NCBI GenBank assembly: GCA_001695595.3
Contig: MBPM02000001.1
Span: forward strand, 1,178,001-1,242,000
Reading direction: 5' to 3'
Length of the DNA: 64,000 nucleotides
Origin: Plasmopara viticola
Lineage: Eukaryota; Oomycota; Peronosporomycetes; Peronosporales; Peronosporaceae
The notes beneath the pieces were generated by a model, which saw only the letters and a list, made by a program, of their open reading frames with translations, was not told where the DNA came from and ran no database searches. This document shows, in pieces, positions 1 to 11,351 of the stretch (positions are counted from its first letter, which is position 1; every line of letters begins with the position of its first letter). Position numbers and translations under genes: made by a program.

Positions 1-650
1 TGACTAGTTCGGCTTTGCGTCGGGACGTGACATACGCCATGCGCTACGATACTTTCCATCTTAAAGATTATTGTTGGTGAGACAAATCCCGTGATCCACA
101 TGGTGTTATCTGCCTCAACTTTGCCAAAGCGCTCGGTAGTTTCAACTGGCAGGCACTAGATCATGCATCAAAACACTGGGGATTTGGATTAAATTTTTGA
201 CATTGGGCCAAAACTTTCTTAATGCAACACTCGTTCATGTCATACTCGATTCATCACGCTCAGAAATTTTCGTTGAGGAGCCAGCGTTCAACAGAAGGAT
301 CTACTATCTTATGATTTATCCGTGCTTTTTTTAGCCTTAGTTCTGCTATCTGTGAGCAACAAGTGATGACTCTGTCATTAAGTTCCGAAATTCAATCCAT
401 TACGCCCTAAGCTTTGCAGATGATTTCACAGGGATTGTAACAATCTAGCACGCGCGCTTCAGCTCTTGACTCAAGTATTTTCTTTTTGTGCTGTCACTGG
501 TATGCGGCTAAACAAGCACTAGACACTCATCTTTCCTTCTCGTCTCTGGCCTATAGGATATATTCGAATTAACAATCAACTCCAACATTTTGGCGCTCGC
601 ATTTTTGCTATAACACGAACTAACTTCTTTTCTGGGCCTTGCGGTTGGAC
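1..650 (+). mobile_element. LINE (non-LTR) reverse transcriptase remnant, cut by window edge
   Basis: Translating in shifting plus-strand frames from about base 92 gives pieces typical of LINE reverse transcriptases: NFAKALGSFNWQALDHASKH (the 'DFAKAFDS' block), HWGFGLN, then LNATLVHVILDSSRSEIFVE, then near 400 ALSFADDFTGIV (the F-A-D-D catalytic motif), and TGMRLNKH at about 500-530, where LINEs have 'G-L-x-L-N-x-x-K-T'. Stops and frameshifts separate the blocks, so no product is expected. The 5' part lies outside the window and the 3' end is not definable; similarity may fade out well beyond 650. The assignment rests on motif order, which I am fairly sure of; the LINE clade is not determined. 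Confidence 0.6.
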
Positions 651-2033
651 CTACCGTCCCATCCGATCTTTAACTTAATTCCATTCTCGTTTAAGCTAAA
701 ACCTTGTGTGTTTCCCGGTGATGGCGAGCACACACTTTTTTGCGGTAGAGTGCTTCTATAAAGAACTATGTTTGTGTCAACAATTTGACAGTTCCTAGGT
801 AAAGTTTCGGCTTCGAAACAAGATCTGCTGCAGTTCACTCCGCTAATGCGCAGCTTCGTCAACAACACTTCATCGGAAGCAATTGATGATATCGCTACTC
901 GTGGACAAACACCCAGCAAGGGCATTTTGATAAGAACTCGGAACGGCTCGATTCACCATCGGTTAAGTCATCCGTTGGATTACTTCGGGTCAACTTCCTT
1001 CGTCAATTTAAGGTTCACTGCCCTCGCAGTTCATCAGGTTCTTCAAAATGGTTCATTTCGGTATAAACTTACGATCTTTTCCAAAATAAATTACTCCGGC
1101 ATTAACTGCTATTGATGCTGCTTATACCGTCATGGTCAATGTTTGGACTTTGTTTGCATACTTTTATCTTTATTGGCATCGACTTCTCGCTGGTACATAA
1201 TTCTTACTTGCTGGAAAGATGCTATCGCGGTTAGGATCCCAATCATTTCTTTAAATTGAATATTATGTTCTTATACGACTTACATGGCCAATTTGTTTGA
1301 CGGAGGCGAATCACCCTTTAAAACTGCATCATCTTAAGCTTCTTTCTTCTTCAGCTATCAAAGTATTTTAAGACTTTCGATATTCTGAATTATGTATGGG
1401 GCTCTCTCAAGACCAAGAGGCTTTACGCACCACCTTAAGCGGCCCAGCTTTTAAAAATGATCGGTCTTGCGGTATTTCAAAAAGTAGCCTCGCGCATTAA
1501 CGTCCCCCAGAACAACAAGGACTTCTCAGTTCTTTTACTTTCAAATGATAGCATGATAAGTGCGTTCCACATACGGATTTTGATGGCCAAGATATAATCT
1601 AGACCTTTAGTAATTCAATAAGAGACTTTTATTTCCTAAGATCCACTACCCCTTCTACTGTATCAGTCCCTGATGTTAAACTCTAGCCAAACCACTAGTG
1701 TTTTGAATATCGCCTTCAGCGCGATCTTCTTTCCTGTCTTGGTGACTTCAGACTTCAAATCCAGCATAATGGTCTATATTTTCATTACAAGTGCCGCTGA
1801 CATCGTCAATGTTGTACAATGTAATGTGTGCATAGGTGCAACGCAACTGAGACTCCTCTTTATCTACTATGGGACTGTCACATGGCCAACCTATCTATAG
1901 CGCCTCTTTCTGTCTCTTTTCTTTCGGATTTCAACCTCACAACTGATTGCTTACACGTTTTCAATCTATTAGCTGCTTCGCTTTGAGCTCGGCAACCGAT
2001 ACATGCATACGTGACAGTTCATACTCCAAGTCT
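651..2033. other. gene-poor stretch
   Basis: No convincing gene. Only short frames occur on either strand, none with recognisable motifs. Part of it may be the badly decayed 3' section of the LINE that begins at the window edge, since the sequence follows it directly, but I cannot align it by eye. Confidence 0.4.
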
Positions 2034-3665
2034 TTAACCGGATTCATTCGACTCATGCTGCAGCAATTCAAAAGCTGATTTAATACGCGCGTCCTCCATC
2101 TGTAATTCTCCAGCTATTGTCAGCCACGAAATGCTTGATCCTCTATTCTGCGGCAACCTATCTCGCAATAATCGTATGACACTGTAAATGGCATCTTCGA
2201 TACTTTTCTTTTCCACACGCCGATAGTACGCGACAAAAGCTGGAAACGACTTCTTGAATTCCAAAACATCAGCATGTTGGAAAATAAGCCTATTCAAAAT
2301 AATTTCGGGCTGCTCGCCACGATCTGGAAGGTGTAACATGGACGAAGGGTCAGCCAGGTACTGCATCATAGAGTGTGCATAATTCTGGACGTCGAAGCGC
2401 TGCCCTAGTCTTAAAGTATAAATTTGCTGTGCTGTTAGCTCGAGGTCTCGAAACAGATAGACCACTTCACCAAACGAATGCTCTAATTTCAGCAAATCAT
2501 ACATCTGATCGCCATCAAATGGCTTCCATTTCGCGTAGAAAGCGACGGTCGCGATCCCTTTGGCGAAAGTTAGAGAATTATCCGGCGTAATCTTCTTGTT
2601 AAAAATTTCCAAGCGTCTAAAAACAAATTCAGGGTATCGGTGCCACATTTTACGCGCATTCGCTGCGAGGCTCCCACTATAGGAATATACGTCTCCCAAC
2701 ACGTTCTCGAGCGCATTGGAATCGAACATGACCTTCGCACGTGGCAATGACATTATTGGCAGTATGTCATACAAAAATTCGTCAAGTTTAAAATTCCGAT
2801 CGTCCACCTTCAAGTACATTTTCACGTATTCTAGCCACGCAGTAAACAGAGTCACATCGTCAAGCCCAATCAAAGCATGTTTTTCTTTGAGACTTAAGAG
2901 ATAGAACATGTATCTTGGTGATTCCATGTGTAAAAGCCATTCCTTGAGCACAAAATCCTTGGTAATCGGATCCGTGACCATATACGTCAGCATATCCTTA
3001 GCAAAGTGCGTCAAAAGTCGCTCGCGTCGATAATAGTCAAATAGTGTCACGACTTGTAAATACGAATCATACACGGACGGATCGTGCAGCGGAAACGTCA
3101 GTTTTGAGCTCGTTCGTGGCTGCATGTGTTTGGCCAAAAAATGTAAAAGGTCCTTGTTGCTAAATGGTGCGTTATTCCCACTTTTGGTGTCCTTGATCCT
3201 ATACAAATCAATATAGTAAAGCCACACAAGAAGCTTGGGGTCGTGACCCAATTTGACTGGGTCCATGCCTTGTTGGAAGATGCCTTGAAGATTTAGATAC
3301 GAAAACACATCCTTTGGGTGGACTCGTGGTTTCTTCGCCCATTCGTAGGCTTTATCTGCCATATCACGCCAATGCACATGTTCCGTTATCGTGTCGAATT
3401 CTACCTCTTCAAGACGCATGAGCTCAATCTCTAATTTGCGTGATAACTCTTGAATCTCCAGGGCATTTACGGGATTTCGGTCAATCATGTGCACAGCCGG
3501 TTTACTAAGATAATCCACCAATCCATTTCCTCTCGCCTCCTCGTTCGTGCCATTAAACGAGGACTTGTCTCTGTCGTCGCGTCTTGTATTCGAGGCCGTG
3601 CCAAAACAAGTGCTCACGTTAAAAAAGAACATGATGGCAGTACGTACGAAGATGAGTACGCGCAT
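2034..3665 (-). CDS. secreted LWY/WY-repeat effector candidate, no canonical RxLR
   Basis: Single-exon 543-residue protein starting at ATG 3665-3663. Residues 1-22 form a signal peptide (basic start, then IMFFFNV hydrophobic core), so the product should be secreted. An 'EEAR' at 42-45 resembles the dEER motif of RxLR effectors, but no R-x-L-R precedes it; the region has NTRRDDRDK instead. From about 110 the protein is all-helical with repeated units of the LWY/WY class: HPKDVFSYLNL followed by LLVWLYYIDLY (117-155), PRYMFYLLSL followed by LFTAWLEYVKMY (250-284), and weaker units to the C terminus, such as PEFVFRRLEIF. In Phytophthora and downy mildews such folds are virtually confined to host-directed effectors. 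The host target cannot be read from sequence. It lies alone in repeat-rich DNA, as effectors often do. The frame is intact. Effector class is likely; function is unknown. Confidence 0.75.
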   Translation of the reverse strand: MRVLIFVRTAIMFFFNVSTCFGTASNTRRDDRDKSSFNGTNEEARGNGLVDYLSKPAVHMIDRNPVNALEIQELSRKLEIELMRLEEVEFDTITEHVHWRDMADKAYEWAKKPRVHPKDVFSYLNLQGIFQQGMDPVKLGHDPKLLVWLYYIDLYRIKDTKSGNNAPFSNKDLLHFLAKHMQPRTSSKLTFPLHDPSVYDSYLQVVTLFDYYRRERLLTHFAKDMLTYMVTDPITKDFVLKEWLLHMESPRYMFYLLSLKEKHALIGLDDVTLFTAWLEYVKMYLKVDDRNFKLDEFLYDILPIMSLPRAKVMFDSNALENVLGDVYSYSGSLAANARKMWHRYPEFVFRRLEIFNKKITPDNSLTFAKGIATVAFYAKWKPFDGDQMYDLLKLEHSFGEVVYLFRDLELTAQQIYTLRLGQRFDVQNYAHSMMQYLADPSSMLHLPDRGEQPEIILNRLIFQHADVLEFKKSFPAFVAYYRRVEKKSIEDAIYSVIRLLRDRLPQNRGSSISWLTIAGELQMEDARIKSAFELLQHESNESG

Positions 3666-3966
3666 GGTGTGGCTTGAGACGTTGCAATATAAAGTGAGAG
3701 TGACTGGATCTTGGAGGAATCAAAAATAAGACCGTGCGACCAGATAGCAAAAAGGACGAGGCTGTACGTACAGAGCCTTAATTCTACAGATAATTGGCTT
3801 TGATTGAATACTCACCATCCATTTTTCATTGTCGACCTATTGTTTGTATCGAATACCGTTTACAGCCAATCATCGTGTGACTCTATCATCTTATAGTAAT
3901 TAGCTTTAGAGAGGTTGATACATATTTAATTTGAGGGTGAAGTGGTAAAAATACAAGGAGATTTCT

Positions 3967-5200
3967 ATGGCAGTGGACGGCGAGGCTCCACCGCTCGAAG
4001 AAGACGCGAATTCGTGGCGCCGAATCGAGCGTGTTTACTATGTACTACTCGGTGTAGAACGTGATGCTTCAAGTAGTGAAATCCGGAACCGCTCTCGCGT
4101 GAATTTCATCCGGATCGACGACTTCAAGGCACGCGGAGATTGTGGCAGCAGCCAATGCACAATATGCGGTACTCGATCGTGCGTACAAAATAATAATTGA
4201 TGCAATCAAACGGCACGTCTATGACATGTACGGCAAATAGGTAAGGACAGCACCATTTGTCTTTCTTCATGGGGTTCTCAAACTTAATACCGAAACAGTG
4301 TCCTGCCGTCCATGGTCTTTTCAACGAATGACAGGGCATCCAGGTCCTCGAACAAGATCACATTGCGCAGCAAAACATGGTCGGCTTCCACTTGCAAACA
4401 CGCGACGAGATGCAACAATACATGGAAAAGCTGGTGCGGCACGTTCAATTCGTGTACTCGCCATACATGCCGATGCGTCTGACTGGGTCCACGCACTCAT
4501 GCAAGCGTTCCGTCATCTCTTGGACACTCACGTCCACTACGTGGCTCGGACCCAAATGACACTCCATCGACAAACGGACTTTCCCTTGTCTCGTACGACC
4601 AAGTTGTCAATTGGGGGCTTTGTGTACGACTGACTCGGCATGACCATGGGTGGCGTTACCACGGCACTGTTGTTCAAGTCATTGATTCCAAGTCTCCCTT
4701 CCGTCACGCTCTCGAGTCAACTCGGCTCGGTGTCCAAGCTGCACTGTCAACAGAGTCAACCCGTGTCGCGATCCACGGTCTTCATGCTCATTCCCAAACT
4801 CGATGAACACGGACTCGACCTGTCCGTGGGTGTGAACCAGCTCTTGGCCCCTTAACTCCATGGCCTCATGATGTGGAGTACACGTGACGGCCTCTCGGGA
4901 TCCCTTGGACACCACACGGACACGCAGACGGCCACGGCAGCCGTTGCAGTGAACGCAGCAGGTCCGAATCTCTCGCTGCAAGTCCGTCGCGCCATCACCA
5001 GTGCCTTACCATTAAACTTTTCTTGCGCGCGAGTATGATAGCGGGCGTCTCCACCGTCACGGGCATGAGTCGAGAACTCGCGCATCGTACACGCGTCGGC
5101 GTCTTGCTCGCACGTGCAGGCGTGACATTACGATTAGGCTTTACCCGTGGCAGTGTCCGCTTCGTCGTGCTCATTTCTCAACAAGCGGTCTGCTTAGAAA
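3967..5200 (+). pseudogene. DNAJC11-like co-chaperone pseudogene
   Basis: It begins with an ATG-initiated frame encoding YYVLLGVERDASSSEIR, the first half of a J domain. The diagnostic HPD tripeptide follows at 4107-4115 but in another frame (REFHPDR), and the end of the J domain, AYKIIIDAIKRHVYDMYGK, starts at 4181 in the third frame, so the domain is broken at least twice. A stop and a gtaagg donor follow; an intron to about 4299 is likely. Downstream, in several frames, are MVGFHLQTRDEMQQYMEKL, MTLHRQTDFPLSRTTKLSIG and GVSTVTGMSRELAHRTRVGV then LRLGFTRGSVRF, which fit the membrane beta-barrel region of DNAJC11, the mitochondrial MICOS-associated J protein. A functional protein cannot be made. 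The family call is from recalled motif order; the C-terminal DUF3395 part is not clear beyond 5200. Confidence 0.7.
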
Positions 5201-5943
5201 TCCAATTTTACTTTTCTGCTACCACAAAGCAGTATGCGAATGTAAACGCTTGCGCCGTGGTGTGGCTGTGACCCCCACAACATGCAGTAGTGGCAAGCCT
5301 AAACGATTCGTCTCGTAGGTGGGTGGACATAGTGGAAAACGAGTTGCAGATCTCCTTCGCCGAGGGAGAGACGATGAAGAGGCTGGTAAGCCACAGCTGT
5401 TCGTCAAAAGTGGATGGGTACGGCGCATTAATGGAAGCAACAATCTCCAGGCCGTCAAGCAGTGCGGCAAGGGGTGAGCGACCTGTCAAATTACGTCTGC
5501 GATCAACGTTTCGTATGTTGTAGACATCCCGGGATGATCTCCGATACGTGTCGGTGCCAGACGTGCGCAACAGAAGCTCAAGACCTGCTGATTCTGAGCA
5601 GCCGTGAGGGTCCAGCACTTGGGATGCGCCACGCCGTCTGCGAAAATTTCGTGGTTGTGTTGACCGTGGTCAATCTCTACCATCCAATGATGTCTTCTCC
5701 TTGTTGTGTCTGCAATTGGCACATTTTTATAGGAACTGGGCAACCGATGAGCCGGATTTTGCGCTTGCGTTTTCGTTTGTGGTGCGAGGCGTGTGTGACT
5801 TCGATGATATTCTAGGCCTAATGTGATTTTGTATCTGTAAAAATTGGATCAAAGTAGCATGATCCTAGACAATTATTAATAGTCATATGTAATCCCGAAG
5901 TTGCGGAGTTGGTATTGAGCTAACCTGAGTAGTATTGGTGATC
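5201..5943. other. intergenic; possible eroded 3' end of the DNAJC11-like pseudogene
   Basis: About 0.7 kb of GC-rich then AT-rich sequence. Open frames exist on both strands (for example 5208-5618 minus and 5290-5523 plus) but none shows a recognisable domain. The first half may be the eroded C-terminal region of the pseudogene upstream. Nothing else identified. Confidence 0.35.
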
Positions 5944-6025
5944 ACAGTTAAAAGGAAAAGGTACATATACCTATGACTTGCCGCACAGTTAAAAGGAAAA
6001 GGTACATATACCTATGACTTGCCGC
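5944..6025. repeat. 41-bp perfect tandem duplication
   Basis: The unit beginning ACAGTTAAAAGGAAAAGG occurs at 5944-5984 and again, identical, at 5985-6025. Identity of both copies implies a recent slippage or duplication event. No associated gene. Confidence 0.95.
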
Positions 6026-6619
6026 TGCAATACGGCTGGAGAGCAACCTGTCTTATAAAAGTTTGGTTAAAGTCTATCAACAAGCCATTCATGGCTGGTA
6101 GATGAATGTGTGCATCATTGAGCAGAAAAAAGGTAAGCCTCGAGAACGTCTACGCAAGACTCTTTTATGGCGCGATGTGAAATGGGTAGAGATAGATCCC
6201 ATTCTTTTTGCAGCGTCGACAAGAAGGAATAAAAACATCCAGGAATAACGCATGATTCTCGAATCAATTATTGCGGTGACATTTGATAAGCACTACAATT
6301 TAAACAGCTTATTTTACCTACCTTTACAATTTTCATATTACACAATTGAACTTTATCGAAGTTGAAGTATTCGTTTATTTTAAGTATTAGATGCTGACGC
6401 TGCTACGTAAAAATAAATTTACGAAAATCGGGGGCTCGTCCCGTTTGATAAAATCATCTTGGTTCAAAAATTAGCATATTTCATCCGTCAAATGCTCGTC
6501 GACGTACATATTCAAAATACTCATCTGGAGCCTCTTTATTCTTAAAACTCCAGCTACTTGTATGATTTTCTACTGTCTGGGTCACTGTCATGGTCTGTGA
6601 AAGTCTATCTCGCCGCAAT
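6026..6619. other. intergenic, AT-rich
   Basis: No gene, RNA or repeat could be supported here on either strand. Confidence 0.4.
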
Positions 6620-6960
6620 AATGCAGGCCGTATATCAAAAATACTACTGGTCAATAGCGCTATGTCAACACATGCGAAGTGCGTTGGCGCAACAAGGCTA
6701 GACACTTTAAACCGCCAGAGATTTTTCTATCTCTGGTTGGGACGACATTGCAATTTCCTTGTGTCTATACCGAAAACCGAATTGAGTTATAATGCCGTCA
6801 TAATGATTGTCGATTGCTTATTAAAAAGGGCCGTGTTCATCGTTACAAAGACGATGGACGATACTGCAAAAATCACAAAGGTCTTCATGAAGAAATATAG
6901 GAAGGAACGTGGCATACCGAAGATTATTGTGTCCGACCGTTTTGTTTTGGTAATTCCTGA
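6620..6960 (+). mobile_element. Ty3/gypsy integrase remnant
   Basis: One frame carries LVSIPKTELSYNAVIMIVDC, then LLKRAVFIVTKTMDDTAKI, FMKKYRKERGIPKIIVSDR. This matches the gypsy integrase core ('GLPKT...YNAILVVVDRLSKRAHFIP...H-G-LPKVIVSDRD'), including the Asp of SDR. Just upstream, in another frame, KYYWSIALCQHM resembles the 'RYYWP' zinc-binding end of the same integrase. Frameshifts separate these pieces and the C-terminal catalytic Glu region is not found, so this is a dead fragment. LTRs were not identified. Confidence 0.65.
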
Positions 6961-9900
6961 TTATAATCATCCTGAATTAAGTACACGTACGTCCATACGC
7001 CTTATATAACGCTGTTCGCTACGTCGTTTTCACAGAATTTGGCTCAACCGAAACAAAGCCATATTTTACACCTCCTCTTCATGCTGAGGGTCTGACGATG
7101 ATTCGCCATCAATATCAAAAATGTACGAAGCGATGACCCATTTGCGTACAAATGGCCATACCCATCTCAAGTCACATTTGAATGCATTCTGTGATGTATG
7201 ATATCAAAACTTCGGTCGAGATTTATATTCATTCTTTGACGAAAGAACTTCTTTATAACTCGGATTCATCCTTTATTCCGATTTACACTCGCGTGTCCTC
7301 GCACTTCGTACGTCGATCAGCTTTTTCAAATCGATTGCCGTTTGTGCTTTAACATAAATCCATTGGTGTCGACTGTCTCATCTCTACTGTCTCAGCTTAA
7401 GTTGTCAAGCTATATTATATTCAACCAGCTTTTTAGATTCTAGTTATCTCAAAAAGGTAGTGATTTTCAAGATTAAATGATGCGCATTTGTGAGCCAGAG
7501 TCTCGCTACCTAGCTACTTACTGTGCATCCTCAAATTTATTCTTTTTACATTGTAGTTCTTTAGGTAAAAAAATATGTCCCTTAAAAAACAAGCGATGAA
7601 GTAAAGCCAACAACCTTTTTTTTGTCAGCATCAGCTTCTTACTCCTAGTTGTTCGCGTCTTGCTTATGTAAAGGGTCACTATCCGTGTCTCTCGATCACC
7701 CATGCCTAATCGACGGTATGCTAGCATAAGAGCTATCGATGGAAAGTCATGACGCAGTGTGACAGCTTTAAGTTGGTCAAGAACATTTGTTTGAAACTCT
7801 CTTTGACAAAGCGTTTCCTTAGGAAAGTAGAAAATGCATTACCGTTTTCGACGAGAGATTTATGCTCTTAAATCAACAATGTATACGAGTACATTATCTA
7901 TTTATATGAGCAGTTATCGCCCCATATTGACTCGAGCGTTCTGATCGAGAGCACATTCTAGGTCTACATCTACAAAGGTGTTTGCGACGAAAAGGCACTG
8001 ACGGCCTCGCTGAGCACATAACAGCATAAACTATCCAAATAAAGTAAAATTGGTGAAAAGTTGTTGCTTTCTGTATCATGCGGGACTTTACTGCTAAATG
8101 TGTAAGATTTTTCTAAGCAAGTCCACCTTTTGCATTGAGTTAGCGTTGCCACTGATATTACAGCGACAGAATGTAAGAAGTGAAAATTGTGGTCGCAGAG
8201 AAATATCTTGCTCATATCTCTAATGTAATACTAACGTGCCTTTGCCTTGACGGCCATCACTGTAGAGCTACTCCCCAGACAAAAATAAGTGACTATGGTA
8301 ATTGATTACCAATGGAAAACTTAACTCTTTAGTCAATTTGATTTGCTTTTCAAAACAAATTTGGCATCAAACACACTCGCATCTCTGAAATATGCAAGAA
8401 AGGGAGCTCCTTCGAGGATAAAATCCCGAGTTAAGAAATCTGTGGTCTTCCAGACTCTGGTCCAGTCTCGATAGACGCAAGCGATGCCAAGCAAATTCTC
8501 ATCAGCTGCATAGCTTATAAAAATACATAACTAGGCCTGCCCTGAAAGGCTTTTTGCGGGAAAGCGCTGGTTGGGCTGTCTATCGCTCTCTGACCACAAA
8601 TCTACCAGCCATTTACAGTACCATTCGCTTAAGTTAGGACAATTTCCTGACATGAATATTTTAATTCAATGCTTTATTGAAATCATGTGCTTAAGTCTCT
8701 ACCAGCGCAAAGATCTAAGCTTTACTTAAGTACCCATGGATGTATGTATACCAGAGAAAAAATTATCTATGCCATAAGAGCATGAGGTAAGGGCGAAAGC
8801 CAATAGCTTTAATTATAGCTCAACCATATCGTTTTCGTGAGCCGAATAATACAACGTTCATCTACGAAAATTTGTAAAAAGACTTTCAAATCTCTTCTTC
8901 CTGCTGATCTTGCGCATGAAGAAATCTTGGATCAATAAATTATGCTCGATTGGTATGGATACACCCGCGCTGTTCTTGCACGATAAAGCGTTGTCGTCTG
9001 TTTGTTATGTACCTGGAGGAAGCTCATTTTACTAACTGAGCTCTCTGCAAATTGAAAAGCGCTCTGTCGTCCAAAAAGCTTGAAGCATTCGTAAAGCGTC
9101 ATGTCCCCGGCTGCTTTTTGAAGTTGGTGCGATAAGTGTGTCTTTGTCCTAAATGAGGTTGAATCTCGTTTGAAATAAATAATAAACAGCACTTTTTTAA
9201 ATGTCATCAACGATCGGAGAGCGAATCGCAAAAAAACGTTTTTGCGACACAGCAAACTTTGTTTTGTTCCGAGCGAAATATTTGAAAATGTGCTTGATGC
9301 TGGAGATAAGTGACGCACACGCAAATTGATGGCAATTTCACATTTGGAGCAATTGGCAATACAACTGAGTTATAATAGTCCCTAATTCTTCTCCGCTGCC
9401 GTATCTCGTCTGATTCTGGCCACAAGCTACAAACCTTTTAAAGTACCTCAGTGGCTCAGTCGACCTTTCCCAAACTAAAGTAGCCAAAGAGCTATAATGG
9501 TGGCTTTGTTTTGTCGAGAATTTACCCAAGAATTTGACGGGCACATACACAAAAAGCGGCCATAAACCAATCTTGCCATATAAGACACGACAGTCAAGCT
9601 ATGGGCCTTGTTAATAAAGCAACTGTTTCCGAATGTGAAATCATAATTCTGTCCAAGGATGCAGGTCCACTAGATCCCAAAGAGATATGCACTTGAAATA
9701 AAAACGCTCGTCTCAGATACTCTGTTTACCGAACCGCTTTTGTCGGAGTTAACCGTGAGCGTCCGTACAAAACTCGTTTTGCATGAGTAAGCCAGTGACG
9801 ACGACCCAAGGACATCCCAAGATGACCTAAATCGGCGATGGGCTTTGCGAGCCAGATACTATATAAAGTTGTTGCCTCTCCAAAAGCCCCGTCAGCGTGT

Positions 9901-11091
9901 CTGACGAAGAAGACTTCTCCGGGAAGACTAATACAAACCATGGCGTCAAATGGTATGTCCATCTGCTTCGCGCATCGTCAGGTACATTCCTCGTATTGCC
10001 TTTAATTTTTGTAGAAGGCAATATTCCAGTGCGAATCTCTGGTGGCTCTGCTTGTGATTTCAGAACCGCACAAAGTTCAATTCAAGGATTTTGCTTGGTG
10101 TCAAGAAACGCTCAACGACAAGGATGACTTGCATACGACTTGGAATTGTTCTCATAAACTCCTGGAACCATTCAAACCACAATCAATTGGAGAATCTCTA
10201 TGAGATGACATAAACCTTCAGGTCGGCTTAGAACCAACCACTCCGGACAAAGTTTCCCATTTAATAAGCTGTGATGTCTCAGATTCGAAATAATGCCAAT
10301 TTAAAAACTCGAATTCCAAGCACGATGTACTTTAAACGTGCCTACATAACTTCTAGGCTTGCAACTGCCTAGCTTTTCTTGTGAAGAAGCCGTACGTACG
10401 ACAGGGTCGAAGTAGAACTTTCAAAGTCGTGACGCATGACTCGTCTCCCGAAAATTGATCGATGACTCATTCAAGGCCTGTTTTTAATTTAGTCGTACTT
10501 GTTCATGTCAAGAACTAAAAAATATCCTCAATTCTCTTGTTCAGGTCTATTTAAACACCACGAACGCCCAAATCCGTCAATTTAGCCAACCGAAGCGCAA
10601 TGATATTGCTTTAGTTGATCGATATTGAATCGATCTAGCTTTCGATTAATCGTAATTGATTTTCGGCTCGTTAGAGTCAACTAGCACTCGGAAGGGATTC
10701 TTTAAATCTCTTACACTTGCGTATACACAAGCGGTTCACCACTTCTGATTTCTCGTTTGAGAGCTGTTAAGCCCTCATAAGCTAAGCATTCAAGGTATGT
10801 ATTATTCACACACTCATTGTAAGATCTTACTTTTCTTACAGTAGACCGATCCTTACTGATGATCGCTGCATATCTGGGTATGAAGTCGTAGCATCCGCAA
10901 GAAAGATTCTAGACTTTTTGCATGAGACAGAGATTGCTGCTGATGTTTCTCAGCAGCGTTCAAGTCCAGTTAAAGGGCTTAGAAATCTACCTTTACAACG
11001 CATTTCAGAAAAGCAAACCCATTTGTAGTTGAACTCTTTTAAATAAGCGATTTGCATTGCTAAAATCATCGTCCATATCTGCATTTAAAGC
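6961..11091. other. gene-poor 4.1-kb stretch
   Basis: AT-rich sequence with only short frames. The best protein-like trace is on the minus strand at about 8332-8510, a reading containing NLLGIACVYRDWTRVWKTTD and FILEGAPFLAYFRDASVFD; I do not recognise it. A short palindrome TGGTAATTGATTACCA lies at 8296-8311. No tRNA, CRISPR or intact transposon seen. Confidence 0.35.
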
Positions 11092-11351
11092 ACAAGCTTG
11101 AGATGCACCTCCTTTACCAATATCCATGCAGCCAGTCGCCATAATTTTTCTGGGAGTAATGGCAAGCAATAAAGGCCATCAACTTTTATAACTGATCAAA
11201 TATAGTGATGAGATTTGTGCTATAAGTTTGAGGTGCACTTATTTTGCCAATATTCGTGCAACCAGTCGCCTTAATTTTTTCGGGAGTAATGACAAGCAAT
11301 AAAGGCCATCAAGTTACATAGCTGATCAAATAAAGTGATGAAATTCATGCT
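11092..11351. repeat. diverged 130-bp tandem duplication
   Basis: Copy 1 (11092-11221) and copy 2 (11222-11351) have the same length and share blocks such as CCAGTCGCC, GGGAGTAATG and CAAGCAATAAAGGCCATCAA in register. By eye about four fifths of positions agree, so the duplication is old. No coding content seen. Confidence 0.85.

Noticed and set aside
4679..5085. Minus-strand frames over the pseudogene
   Set aside because: They lie opposite plus-strand readings that match the DNAJC11 barrel.
5208..5618. 136-codon minus-strand frame over the end of the DNAJC11-like pseudogene
   Set aside because: No recognisable motif; the plus strand carries the homology in the neighbouring region, so it is likely an antisense shadow.
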